Source of the DNA: Apostichopus japonicus
Taxonomy: Eukaryota; Echinodermata; Holothuroidea; Aspidochirotida; Stichopodidae
DNA length: 64,000 bases
Assembly (NCBI RefSeq): GCF_037975245.1
Contig: NC_092568.1
Coordinates: forward strand, 34,876,501-34,940,500
Reading direction: 5' to 3'
Under the pieces are notes generated by a model that saw only the letters and a program-made list of their open reading frames with translations, had not been told where the DNA came from and ran no database searches. This document shows positions 23,955 through 36,731 of the stretch, in pieces. Positions within the stretch are counted from its first letter, which is position 1. Each line of letters opens with the position of its first letter. The position numbers and the translations under genes are program-made.

Positions 23955-26613
23955 TATTCGTGGCAACAATTCTATGAATAAATTTGAACTGGAAAAATTG
24001 GATTTTAGCTTCAGAGACAGTGTATTACGGCAAATGAAAGAAACGATGCCAGTCTTTGTAGGTTAAGTTGGTGAAGGTCACGTTCCACTTTTCATCTTGG
24101 TATTTCCACTTGTGTGTTATAAATAACGTAAGTCATGATCGCGAAATTCAACTGTTTTCTCGAAAATTCGACTTGCTTTTCGAATTTTGTCTTGAATTTT
24201 GTGTTTATTCATAACTTGTTGATATAATATTTCGAGGAACAAGTCGGAATTTCAATTTTAATTATCTCAAACTCTCGACTATTATTTCTCAAACTTTCAA
24301 CTCTCTTAAAATTTCAATTTTTGCTGGAAGTTTCAAATGTTTCATTGCCAAAATTCTCGAACTTTTCTATGTCTCTATCGACATCATAGTTAGACCTTAA
24401 AAATTTCGAAATGTTTGGTATTTTAAATTTTTAAATGATTTCACGAAATTTTCTTATTGAAATTGAAATATTTACGCAGAATTTCTTTTCAACTTTTTTC
24501 TTGAAATTATTTCAATATAGTCGTCGACTGTCGGTCGAATTTTGGCTATTTTATCGAAATTTCAACTGCTTGTATTTATAACTTTTCCACAATTTATCTC
24601 AAATACGTGTTCAACTTTCAACAACAAACAACGAAATTGAACACAGTAATTATTTACGACAGATTTTGAGACTTTATCATATGATTGCCTGACCCTTTGA
24701 TTGGTAAACGCAAAGGATCTATATAAATAATCTTGCACTGCCATCGGGTGATCCCAAGTTACGCGAGGGGCAGAAAAACACCCTGCCCCCATCCCTCTCC
24801 GCATGTTTGCTACAAAGTGATGATTTGCCCTTTTGTTCCTACGTCGTTTGCTTGGTTGTCCATACGAACGCGGTGATTTTGATTGGGCCATATTGTGTAA
24901 ATCTTGGCAGCAGTGATTGGCACACTTTCCCAAACTGAACAAGCACAAGATAACGTATAATGTGTAGAAGTTGGCTGCTACTGTCTGCATGTGTGATATT
25001 CAATAAGGGGTTTTCTTTAGTTTCTGTGCTTCCTCAAACAGTGCTTTTGTGCGGTCCAATTCCCAGTATCAATTCTGCATTGTGTAAATGGTGTTAGTTA
25101 AACAGGAAATACACGAGAGAGCTGCAATACCTTTTATCAAATTTTTGGTCCCTAAACAAAATCTGTCCTGTTCCAAGTAAGTCGAAATATAAGAGTATCG
25201 TATGATTCAATCATCAAAGATTGAATCTCATCTCGGCAATGGCCAAGGTTCGGTCAATTTTGTCATGACGCTTTACCAAATCAGTTGAGGCTAGTTTACA
25301 GCCTGCACGCTGAGATTTCTATGTAACAGAAAATAGGAACAAGTTCGTATTGTGAAACATGTATTAATGCAATGCTATGAAGGTCACATTCAGCTGATGC
25401 ATGCCGCCAAGTGCGTTGGTAAGACTTATTACAATAACCAGTATGACTTTGAAAACCATTCCCTGGGTTGTAATATTGAAATATCAAACTTAGGCCAATG
25501 TGAATATCAAGCGCTGGGAGCCTCACATGTACACTTTCCATTCGCATGGCCTCTAGGCTCTAGTCTAGGTACAGTAAGCTACAGAAGGCTCTACAGTATG
25601 TACTGCAATGCAATACAAACAACAACCTCAAAAATTAAGGTTGAAGTTGGCAAAATTTTGTTCCTGTTAATCCCAGGCTCATAACAGTAACAGTAGTTAG
25701 TTAGCAAGATCCACCTAGATTTAGCTATGCAAGGTATTGTGTTCAACAGTATCCTCCTCTGTGGTCTGGTTAATTTAAGTGGTTTGTAAAAGAAAAAGAG
25801 CCTTTAGCCTATGCCCACTGTACAGTAAAGGAATATATGATTTCATCTAGCCTTCTCAGTTGTTACTAGGCCTAGACCCCACTAGCTGTAAAACCTGTAC
25901 GTTAATAATAAAAATATGCTGTCATTCCATGGTTTTCATGTACTGTAGTGGTTAACAGAATATCATAGAGACAATCTCAATCTGCTGCCAGCAAATGCAT
26001 TTAAAGTATATAGTTCTCTGTACTGATACTCTATGAAATACTGGTCACATGTTCAGGATGTACTCAAGAGGCACAACAGCTTTCTCTTCATTTTATGGGA
26101 TGATTAACATGTCAAAGCCACGAATGACAACCCAACAATAATGTGTAAATCATGCAAACTTTTGTGATCTGAGGCAGAACCTGTTTGAGGATGAAGCTTG
26201 CCCATTAAATTACCATACTGACATTCCACTCTACTGTATGTCCCCCAACTCCCTATCCCACTCCACCCTCCCCCATCCCCAAAAAAGAGAAGAAGGTAGG
26301 CCCGAAACACTTCCATAATCCTGTACCAGATTTAGCTAGGTCCAAGAGATGTTCAGTTATATCGAATGGTGATCTTTACTTTGCACTTGTTTTAGAAAAC
26401 TCAAAACAATTTAATAGAAAAATCTCCTAAATTAGTGAAAGCTGGCATGAAAGCTTTGATATATTTGTTACTGACATACTTAGGTTAAGAATGTTACAAA
26501 TTGTACATTCCACAGTTTGTCAAGTATCTATATATTTGTCCAGTGGATGCATACTTTTTACAAGGTTAAACTTTCTCACAACAATTTCTTCTTCATAATT
26601 TACACTATTTTAG
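23955..26613. other. Interval upstream of the TMEM229B-like gene
   Basis: No supported gene. At 24130-24560 the sequence is dominated by TTTCGAAATTT-like words. A 142-codon minus-strand open frame at 24562-24990 has no recognised homology or splice context and is not called. Non-coding upstream exons of the TMEM229B-like gene may lie here. Confidence 0.45.
24130..24560. repeat. TTCGAAATTT-rich cryptic simple sequence
   Basis: Variants of TTTCGAA, AATTTC and CTCGAA recur about every 15-25 bases over some 430 bases, without a fixed period. The composition differs visibly from both flanks. No coding potential is seen. Confidence 0.5.
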
Positions 26614-26627
26614 GTATGATCTTATAG

Positions 26628-27161
<534 letters not shown>

Positions 27162-30100
27162 TGGGGGGAAGAGAGCCCTTACTGATGAACTTACTGTAGT
27201 ATCAGAAGAAAGAACTTTAGGTGTTATTTTGTCAGAGCTGGAGAGTGCAATGGGTATTTTGTTGAAATAGTGTTCCAAGGAATCAAACCAAAACAAGATA
27301 AAAAAAACATCTTGATGTTTATTCGTACGTATGGGTATAATATGAAAGTAAAGTTTTTTGTTGTGATTTATATTATTTTATTTTCATGTCATAATTAATC
27401 CTGTGGATCAAGTTTTAGGCATACTGCACAGTTTTGTATTGTGGATATGTACTGTATGTGTGCAACAAGTTACCATGACAGTACTGTTCCATCTTCCAAA
27501 AGAACGGGAATAAAATTGAAGGAAATTTAGAAATTATACAAAGTCAAATTTGATATTTGTATGTACATGTATGTTATTATTAAACAACAACAAAAAAAGT
27601 ATTGAAAAAAAAAAATACAGTGTAAAATGTTTTCATATTGTGTGTCATGTGATTAATTTTTCAGTTGCATCTGCTTTTATAACTCAAAAGTACATGGTGC
27701 TGCCAGTGACTAATTCAAAAGCAAGACTATCTGTTAATTATTCCAATGAACAGATTATAGGACTAACTAATGTAAAGTATACAATGAGTGTGTTCCAAAG
27801 AAATAAAGAAATATGTTCTTCATGTTATCATCAGTGCAAAAGATAAACATTAAAAATTTAATCAATATTCAGATATGTATTAGCAGTATGAATGAATATA
27901 GTCTCCTTTGATCAGTATACATTCTGTGGAAGTTATTTAGTTAACCATATACTGTACAAGGTTTATACTGTTCAGCTCCATAGCCTACTGTACATTCTGC
28001 ATACATATATATTTCATAGATAACCAGAAAATATTAGTGCAAGGAAAAGTGAACAACTTACCGGTTTAGTGTGCATTCAACTTTGAATGAAGCCAAAACT
28101 TAGCCAAAACGTTTGATGTTGTCTTTAATTCATTTTGATATTATTTAACCAAGCTGTTTGTACCCTGCATATATCCAAGAAATATCAATGAATTTTTTTG
28201 TTTTTTCAACATAAATGTGTACAACGGTTTTTTAGATCACTGTAATCTCAAAAACCTTTGTACACATATTACACTTGTTGAACTGTACATGTGCATCAAA
28301 GGGTCATAATTTGATGTACAGTATACAATAGAAACAAAATTTGACTTTACCAAAGTTGGTACATTTTTGTATATATTTCTGTCATATATATGAAGGAAGC
28401 CCAAAAGTATAGCAAATTTTGTAAAGTCCTGTGTGTTTGTAAGTACAACATTTCATCCTCAACTTTGATGTAGAGTACAGTAGATATTATATCAATGACC
28501 CATTTTGACATACTGTACTGTATTAATCAAAGTTTTCATAATGGTTAACATGTTACTTCCAAGTCTGAAATTAAAGGTCTTTTATTTGAAAGTGTGAACG
28601 TAGGACCAGATATAAGCTGTGAACTTTATGAATGCCTGAAACAGGTAGTTATGGATCAACTACAAGTATGGGACATTATTATGTACATTTGACATATAAT
28701 TGGAATAAAGGCCATCTTCAAGGGACAGATATGTGCAAAGGCTATACAGGGTATTCTTATCAACAAGCATACTTTGCTCTCATTCCCAAGGTGTGAGTAA
28801 GGTATGAGTTACTGAAATGTGTGGAATTTACCTGTCATCCAAAAATTACAAACAAAAATTTGCCATGAGCAAGACATCTTATTAATTACTTATGTACACT
28901 ATATTCAAATGTACGCTGTCACATTAAAATCTATATTTTGCTTACTGCATACTACTGTATGTATAATTCCGAATTCCAGGAACATCATAATGATGTTGAC
29001 CGACATGTTGCCATCAAGGGTTAGTGCCTACACCATACACCTTAAAAGACAGGTGGGATTTTGAGGTCCTCTCAATGTTTGGTGGTGCTACTGTACTGTA
29101 TGTTTCAAGAATGAGGGTCAAATGCCCACATTTCTGTAACACATTTTCCAGAGACGGGTTTTTTTTGTGTTTTTTTTGACAATTAAATTTTTCACAAATT
29201 TGGGAATGATCAGCGACAGTACAGTACTGTACATGAACAATTCTGGGGACATTTTTTTTAATTTGGGGACTGTTCCTGGAATTCTGGGACATCTGGTCAC
29301 CTTTATACTACAGTATCTGGGTCCCCTGATAGTTACCAGAGGCTCCATTAAGGTATTTATTATGACAATGACCTGAGCGTTCTTACAACTCCATACTGGT
29401 TTGCTATTTTATGATATTCAGTTCATGCAGTACTTAAATATTCTATAAACAAAATCTGTGTGTGAAAAATTATTTCCTCAGCAATATTGTTTTGTGCATC
29501 CAACGTGTTTAAAATCCAAATATTATAGGTATTTTTCTGTATGGTGCATGCATCCTCAAATATGTATCAGTTGATGTGTAGATATACAGTGCATCAGTCT
29601 TTATAGGCAAGATTTTTAGTTTCTGCAATTACTGGTATAAAATAACATTTTATCTGGTAAAGACAGATGACCCAGTCATGTAAGATTCATGTCCACTTCC
29701 AAAACAAATGTCTTGCTTTAATATCATACCATTGCACAACGGGCGATAAGAAACATTGGCTTGCTGATGCCTGCAGTTTCAACATCATTCTTGATGTTTC
29801 CATACATCTAAGAGAAGAATGTTCATGTCTGTATCCTTCCTGCTGTACCAAAGGTATTGATAGGGGGGCAGATCAAGGATATTAAACACTAGAGGGTGTG
29901 GCTCTGATGTCATTGTGGCTGCTTCAAATGTAGAGGGGGTATGGGGATCCTCCACCAGATAAACAAAATTTTAAAAATTAAATTTAGATGTGAAATGGTG
30001 CGTGCTGAGGCATAGTTAAGCTGTAAATGATTTCTATTTTTAGGTCTTAATGCAAGGTGGTAATTGTGCCTATATCTACTTGTTTAATTTTTGGGTTTGA

Positions 30101-31932
30101 ATAGTGAAGGGTGGGGAAGCTGTACTGATAAACATGTGATTGGGATGAAATGTATTTTGTTCAGATGCAATAAGCAATCATGTATTTCACCTACACTTTT
30201 GCACAATGATTGTGGTTAGGGGTAAGTGATACTTTTACCATAGTCATCAATTTAAGTTTGGTGCATTTTATTACATCACCAAACGACTTCCGCAAGGTCT
30301 GTGTATAGTATGCTTTGATATGTTAATCTTTATACAGTATTTGTATGCAATCTATGAAAGCACCTTCATTCACAGTACAGTATGTAAAATGAAATTCAAA
30401 GCTATATTTTATTTAGCTATCGAAGCTATGTATGGTTTAGTTTACATTTCTTTTACACTTTTGACGAACTTCTTTATCCAGTCATTATTGGACCGGAGCA
30501 ATCTTAATATATATATGCCTAGGCCATGTTTACTAACAATGGTATTATTCAGCACAATTTTAGACACGGATTTCATTTTACATTTTCTTAAATTGACGTT
30601 TATTTGTGGTAAATCATAATGACAATGAGGCAGTGTCTTCTGCAACATGTCTACGTTCACTACCTCCAGAAAGTTTGGTATGCATTTCACTTAAAGGAGT
30701 TTTTATTCCGGGCCCATAGCCAAAGCAAGCATTCTGGGCCAGTGCCCCCCGCTCACAATTTGGATTATCTCCGCCCACCTATTTTTCTTCAAATCTATGG
30801 TTTCAGTAATGGACCCCTACAGTGGATGCATGCAAATGCCCCCCAACCCCCCTCAATCAAAACTTCTGCCCCTCCAAACAAACACTCTGCCCCTCCAAAT
30901 TTGACCAGCTGGCTATGGGCCCACCTTATTCCCTCCCTCTACACGCAAAGACTCAAGCACAAAATATGTTACTTTTGCATCTTTGTTTAAAAAATATGTA
31001 TCAGTAACTGTAGAATTTCAATGTACATGGCCGGAAAGCTTTATCTGTTGAATATTTGAACTGCAAGGCTGTAGAGCATTGACATAGCTCACAGGTTTAT
31101 CATGCATACCAAGATGATTACACTGTAGGCCAAAGTTGTTTATTTCCATGTAGTTTAAACAGTATATTTAACAGAAAGTTCTTCGCTCAAGAGTTATATC
31201 ATATTAAAAACGAAAGGACCAAAGAAATATCAGTAATGCTTTTGATGTTCTATATTTGTGATGCATAGATGGTATGTTTGGTTCTAAAAATGAAATTTGT
31301 ATATGAACCATTGGTGTAGCACTGACAATAAATATTGTATTGGATGAAATGCCTACACCAATAAATGGGTTGCTGTTTTTCATTGCTTGTACTAGTAATG
31401 ATTTTTATTTATTTTTATTTTTATGACCTCAGCAGGAACTTTTCTTTAGTTTGTTTTGTTGTAGAGCACACCAGAGCATTGGTTACCAAGAATTTTCTAT
31501 GTGGTGCAGTTGAAGTATGACCTCATCCGCCATTCCCACTTTCACCCCATCGTCCATTTCCACTCCCCCCTCCCCCCCCCCCCACTTCTGCTCCTTCCCA
31601 AACCCCTTCACCCAACCCCTGTTTGTAAGAACAGGGTTTTATGCAATTTGCCCATGTCAGTAACCCTTTCAGAAATAAGTGCAAACGTTACTAAGAATGC
31701 GGTTGACAGTTATTTTAATAAAGAGTTTTATCGAAACAGGATTCGATGTTTCTCTGTTTACTTTTGGGACCATGATGAGTATTTATATTCGTCCATTTGG
31801 GAACCTTTTCCTTACTATTGAACTAAACTAAAACACAACTTTTATGGATTTTTGAACCGTAAAGACGTACAGTATGCCTCATTGGTAAGAAATTTACAGT
31901 ATTGCGCAATAAAGGCTGCTTGAATTATCAAA
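27162..31932. other. 3' UTR of TMEM229B-like gene and intergenic region
   Basis: AATAAA hexamers at 27509-27514 and 27802-27807 are candidate polyadenylation signals for the TMEM229B-like transcript. The rest shows no coding exon. It contains the inverted-repeat element at 30710-30922, a C-rich tract at 31563-31583, and many scattered TACTGTAC or TACAGTA words. OPA3 starts at the right edge. Confidence 0.5.
30710..30922. mobile_element. Candidate miniature inverted-repeat element
   Basis: GGGCCCATAGCC (30710-30721) and GGCTATGGGCCC (30911-30922) form a perfect 12-bp inverted repeat around 189 bases of C-rich sequence that includes repeated CTGCCCCTCCAAA. No clear target duplication is seen, so an ancient foldback is an alternative. 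Confidence 0.5.
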
Positions 31933-32161
31933 ATGGCGGTGACCATATTCGGCAACTTCAGGTTGGCCCTTAGGCCTTACTTTTCTCGTTATGCGACAAG
32001 TTTTGTACGAGAAAAGATGATAACTGAAGCAGCTTTTCCAATTATAAAATTAGCAACTTTGGGGATTAAACAAATTAGTAAACCAGTTTCAAAAGGCATC
32101 AAGCAACTCGGTAAAAACAACCCAACGTTCGGAAGACGGGTGTGTGCTCCTCCTGCACAAT
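31933..32161 (+). CDS. OPA3: OPA3 coding exon 1
   Basis: The exon encodes residues 1-76 plus one base of the next codon, with the start in AAAATGGCG. It carries the OPA3 family N-terminus: FPIIKLATLGIKQISKP followed by IKQLGKNNPTFGRR and CAPPAQ. OPA3 is a small mitochondrial protein, mutated in human optic atrophy with 3-methylglutaconic aciduria, that affects mitochondrial morphology. The basic, amphipathic N-terminus is consistent with mitochondrial targeting. A GTAAGT donor follows at 32162. Joined to 41787-42121 the reading is PPAQ-LYHW, the conserved junction, giving 187 residues against 179 in human. The 9.6-kb intron contains a full retrotransposon. Confidence 0.92.
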
Positions 32162-34728
32162 GTAAGTAACATGTGCATTCTCTATGCAAAGCCTACTTCA
32201 TTAGAACGGCCTCGGTCTACCTTGTCAACGTATGAGTGGTATTTCCATCTTAAGAGCTTTTCTTTCACAATTCCTACACAAATTGATTTTAATGGTTGCT
32301 CTAGAATGGTCATCCAGTCGAAAAATGTTTTGAAGCTACAAGTAGTACTATGCAAATAACAGAAACGTGTTATCGTGAAACTGGTACTAAACTGGTTCTA
32401 ATGCTGGTCTTTCACAACTTGTAGCAGGGACGGTACCAAATCAGTTCAGTAGTGTACACCATATATATTCACACTGCAGTTACAATACTTAGCATACAGT
32501 TCTCCTGAACATGTTTTTTCTTTTCCCTTTAGGATCACAGATTACACAATTTCCAAGTTTGAATCATTCTGTAGTTTGATGATAGCACAGCACAAACCAT
32601 GCATTAATATTTGCATCATGCTGTTGTGGGAGGATGGCAAGTGAAAAAACTGTAGAAACATTTTTGAGAAGTCATTGTAGTCTACTAAGTTCTGTACTAT
32701 ACATCGATTCAATGACTTCCTCTCTGCAAACCATATCTGCATTATTTACTATAGAATGCATATATAGCTTCAATATCTATGAGATTCCTCTAAATCTGTC
32801 CACAGCATTATAAGGAAATTGGGTATTGTTATTTACCCAGTAGGCAAACTCATGAAACCACTAGCAAAAGACATGATGAGTGAGAAGTCAGTCACAAATT
32901 AAACGTACTGTACTGTCCCATAATTAAAAGTGTCCGCGGAATAATTTAAGTTTTACCTGTTTGGCCTTCTGTACATAGAAACATCTTTGGACATATCGTT
33001 AGGGAGACACTCAGCCCCTCACAAGTTTCTTTTAAATTACTTGCACCACTTGGGCAAGATATAAGGTATCTGTTGTCAACTTGAGCATTTAAACATCATC
33101 CTTGATTCAAGATATAACCCAAAAACTCAGAGGCCCTAAATATTCCATTCTTCCTTCAGACATAGTCTGAAGTTAGGTTCATAACCTTTTGATGTCACAA
33201 TAGAAAGGGGGAGGGGTCAACATCATGTCTCTGGATTTGTTGAAAACAATATGGTCACCTTACTGTACTATGGCATACATGTATGATTGTAGAGCCTGTG
33301 CTGCATTACAAAGTGCAACCTTTACATTGTAAGAAACTACTTAAAGTTCTTCATACTTGAAACATATATACAGTAGTTACAGTATAATACTGTAGTACAG
33401 TAGGTTCATGTCAGCCATGTTGTTCTGGCACGCTTAACATTAAATACTTGCAAACTCTACAAGTGGTAATTGAGAACCCACAACCAAAAGGGAACCCTAG
33501 ATAAACTGTAGACCACTGGGATGCTTCACATGTCTGGTTGTGTTTATGCATGAAATCTGGAAAAAAGCATGACCTCATCTATACAGTACACTAGTACAGT
33601 ATGTATGGATTAAGTGTTAATTACTGCAGGCATTATGCAGAGCTATCTAGCTAGACTACAGTAGCTTATAAATACAGTAGGGCTCTCCGAAAATTGACTG
33701 AAGGCAAACAATATTGAACGAAGCTTGCACATATATGCAAATGCTCCAAGTTATACAACAAATGTGGAAAGGATATTATGTCATATCTTAAAGGGAATAG
33801 CGCAATACTTATCATAGCAGATGCCTAATCAATTCACTAATACTCTGATTCAACAATCAGTTAGATCAATCATGTGCAGTTAAATGCTAGCTGTTACAAT
33901 ACCCTCAGCTTAAACTTTTATGACATATGACCTAACCTTGTAATACTAAACCTTGTGTACCTTGTAAACAAGTTGTATGGTATTCACTGATTTTGACCAA
34001 ATTTTGAAGCCAAAATATTAAGGTTTAAAGTACATGACCACTGACCAGGGTAAAGGGATAGCCAGTTTACAGTCTTTTTGTGAACCATTAAACATTTGAG
34101 TGTATAAACATGGGCCATTCGGCAACCACAAGTACTGTTTATCAATAACTTGTTTTACCAAATTATCATTCGCAAGCAGTAATACTTGAAAATGCACCGT
34201 TGTTAATTTACCTGTTTAATTTTGCTTTGAAGATCTGAGTGGTTGATTATTTAAACTGGAAGGGCTAATACAAGAATTATACATCACTCGGTTTGTTTTT
34301 GTTCTGTGATCAAGAGGCTTGTAATGGCAAGTTATGGAGGCCATTCAGTTTCTGGCTTCCACTTATTTTTATCTTTGGTTACAAGTAATATAACTTTTCA
34401 ATCCCAAATCCTTCCCATCCTTCAATAAAACCATCTGTTTTACATACCTCACCAGTCTCCAAGTTTTGCCCTACTGTATGTAGCTTGGACTAATAGTACT
34501 GCCCCTTATCCTTGCTCAACATTGAGTGTCACACCTGCAATTGGATTTATTTAACACTGGTAACAAACTTGTCTGAATGCTGAAAATCTAGTTTTAATCT
34601 GGATATATAATCACCACTGATCCTGTACCTTAATACTAGCGGTCAGTGCACAATGACCTGTACTGGATATAATCATCACTGAATCTGTACCTTAATACCA
34701 GTGGTCAGTGTACAATGACCTGAAGGGT
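32162..34728 (+). other. OPA3 intron, left part
   Basis: There is no coding exon. It is AT-rich with many TACAGTA/TACTGTA words. At 34599-34722 a roughly 62-bp unit (GGATAT...TGTACCTTAATAC...GGTCAGTG...ACAATGACCTG) is present twice in tandem, and the retrotransposon begins six bases after the second copy. Confidence 0.6.
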
Positions 34729-35571
34729 TGTAGTGATTTAGTTTCGTCCACCCTCCTTTAGAATTGAACATTCCGTGACGGGTTTCCGGAAGCCCCTGAT
34801 TTTCAGGGGTTAGAAAGTTTCTAGGAAGCGTGGGCACAACCGACGAGCGACGCGAGCGATTAACCTGGCCAACCGTATATATTTTGTAGCGAACGACTTC
34901 TACAGCGATTGATTCTCGTATTTTAGTATATTTAAGGATCTTTTAACAGAACGTTTATTTTTATCTGTGGATTTTACTCGAGGACACTTTATCCAACCTT
35001 AAAGTCGACTTAACTTCGAGGAACATTTTAGCGTTACCAATTATATATAGCCTACCGTTGATTCTGCCTAAAGCACTTATACGTAGGTCCGCCTTACCTA
35101 CTTTTACTTATATCTACAGCCATCGCGCCGAGCGAGGACTTATATTTTATTATAACCTAGATGTAGCGTGAGCATCAACACTTCTAAAAGGGGCTGGCGA
35201 AAATATTCGCCACCGATTCGTGGAGTGTTTACGTGTTCATACATATATCTTTTTAGTACCTAGAGACTATTCGGTCGCGAAAGCCTTCACGCGATACAGC
35301 ATATACCACTTATTTACTGGAAGCCACTGGATCGCGAAGCCGTATATTATTTAGCGTCATAGCGCCATCATTAGCGTCTAGCCTGTAGCATCTAGCTCGT
35401 AGTATCTAGCTTTCAACCATATACAGAGTCTGGTAACTTAAACACCAGCTGACTTAGCCTGAGGATTCTGGCGTTGGCAACAATCCGGGATATGGACGTG
35501 GAAAGACATAGTATTTAAAGGTATGTCGATCTTTTTATACTTTAGATTAGTTTCCCCACAGAAACATCTAA
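34729..35571 (+). repeat. 5' LTR of the Ty3/gypsy element
   Basis: The 843-bp repeat starts TGTAGTGATTTAG and ends ACATCTAA; I see no difference from the 3' LTR at 40854-41696. The 5-bp target duplication AGGGT flanks the element (34724-34728 and 41697-41701). One base of ambiguity remains at the right end because of an A run. A consensus splice donor AAAG|GTATGT lies near its end (35521). The terminal TG is canonical; the right end is not the usual CA. Confidence 0.92.
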
Positions 35572-35573
35572 AT

Positions 35574-35593
35574 TGGTGACCCCGACGTGATTT
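35574..35593 (+). other. Primer binding site for tRNA-Trp
   Basis: TGGTGACCCCGACGTGATTT begins two bases after the 5' LTR. It is complementary to the 3' end of animal cytoplasmic tRNA-Trp including CCA (CACGTCGGGGTCACCA). This primer choice is typical of CsRn1-clade elements. Confidence 0.88.
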
Positions 35594-35890
35594 TTTCACC
35601 CATATTCTGGCCTTGTTTTAGATTTAGCTTCTGCTTGTTTACTCTGTAGTCTGTAGCCTATCGTTGGGCTTACTTTGTACTAGTGTTACAATGGTGGTGT
35701 AACGTTGGAATCTTATTACTTCAGTGTTGGTCTATTTTCGATACTCACTCTTGGCAAGAGACATTACCGGTTTGCCTCATTATTTACCAGACGGAGGATT
35801 ATCTCACTTCATTATTCAGGCCTTTCACGTTTATTACATCCTATCGCTATTTTCTGGTTGTTCACGAAGGACCTAAGACATGTTTTGCCA

Positions 35891-36631
35891 ATGTCTAACA
35901 TTAGCCGCCCTGTTGTAAATTTATTGTTTGTAGCTGACTCTAGAGCCTATTCATTTGATCGTTATACTACGCCATCTAGCTTCCAGCATCGTATTGAATT
36001 TGTTATTAAGCGTGGAGCCACTGTAGGAGAATTACTCGCCCTCACACAACAGCGTATTCAACGATTTAACCCTAGCGACTGGTTGATAGTACGTCTTGCA
36101 GCTGGTATCAACGACTTGTTAGCATTCACAGGCACTTCCAGGCAAAGTCGAGTTATTACTTGTTCATCTGTCTCAGCTGATCAACTTATTGCTAGGCTCA
36201 TTCATTTTCGTGACACACTTAGACAGACTCACCCTAATTGTATAGTTTCTTTTGTCACCATCCCTACGGCCTCGTTCGAGAAATTTCAAAGTCACAAGAA
36301 TTTAGCCACGCCAACTCTTTCCACTGAGCAACTACACCAACTTCAACGAGACTTAGACAGCAAGCTAGACGTTATTAACGCCTCGATCCACGATATCAAT
36401 CAACAGCATCAGTCAGGGATCCCTACGCGTACAGTAAATTGGCATTCTTTCATTCGACGTCCCACTACACGTCGCAATCGTACTGGTCGGATTACGAGAG
36501 CGATTGTACGCAATACCTTTACCAAGCTCTACGACGGTCTACATGCAGTGTCTTCGCTAAAACAACGGTGGCATCTAGAGATTTGTAGGGCATTTTCAGC
36601 AGACGTATGTAATTTGCTGTCCCATCTGTAG
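35891..36631 (+). CDS. SGNH/GDSL hydrolase-like protein encoded upstream of gag
   Basis: The 246-residue ORF starts at the first in-frame ATG (35891). The frame is open for 62 more codons upstream but without an ATG. All SGNH catalytic blocks can be placed: block I LLFVADSR with Ser17, block II RGAT with Gly42, block III AGIND with Gly72 and Asn74, and block V YDGLH with Asp215 and His218. The order and spacing (about 200 residues from Ser to His) fit a small SGNH esterase. The C-terminal third is basic (RRPTTRRNRTGR). The family hydrolyses esters of lipids or acylated sugars. Esterase-like SGNH domains are known in ORF1 of CR1-type LINEs, but I know of no standard Ty3/gypsy element with one. 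Its place before gag, with a 100-nt gap, raises the question of how both are expressed. The fold assignment is from motifs only. Confidence 0.72.
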   Translation: MSNISRPVVNLLFVADSRAYSFDRYTTPSSFQHRIEFVIKRGATVGELLALTQQRIQRFNPSDWLIVRLAAGINDLLAFTGTSRQSRVITCSSVSADQLIARLIHFRDTLRQTHPNCIVSFVTIPTASFEKFQSHKNLATPTLSTEQLHQLQRDLDSKLDVINASIHDINQQHQSGIPTRTVNWHSFIRRPTTRRNRTGRITRAIVRNTFTKLYDGLHAVSSLKQRWHLEICRAFSADVCNLLSHL

Positions 36632-36689
36632 CGTATATATTTGGATTTTATCCCACATAGTTGTTATTACACTTCAAGTGTTAGCTTTG

Positions 36690-36708
36690 TATTGTATATT
36701 TCCATTAG
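36690..36708 (+). promoter_or_regulatory. Candidate splice acceptor before gag
   Basis: TATTGTATATTTCCATTAG precedes the gag ATG by 23 bases. Paired with the LTR donor at 35521 it would remove the SGNH-like ORF and leave gag as the first long ORF. This is inferred from consensus only. Confidence 0.4.
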
Positions 36709-36731
36709 TAGCCTAGGGCATTCACGTTACG

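Noticed and set aside
24562-24990. 142-codon minus-strand open frame with a hydrophobic start and a basic stretch
   Set aside because: A frame of this length can occur by chance in 64 kb of AT-rich DNA. No motif, splice site or family match supports it.
35683-35898. Short open frame between the primer site and the SGNH-like ORF
   Set aside because: It starts at GTG, not ATG, overlaps the SGNH-like frame and has no recognisable domain.
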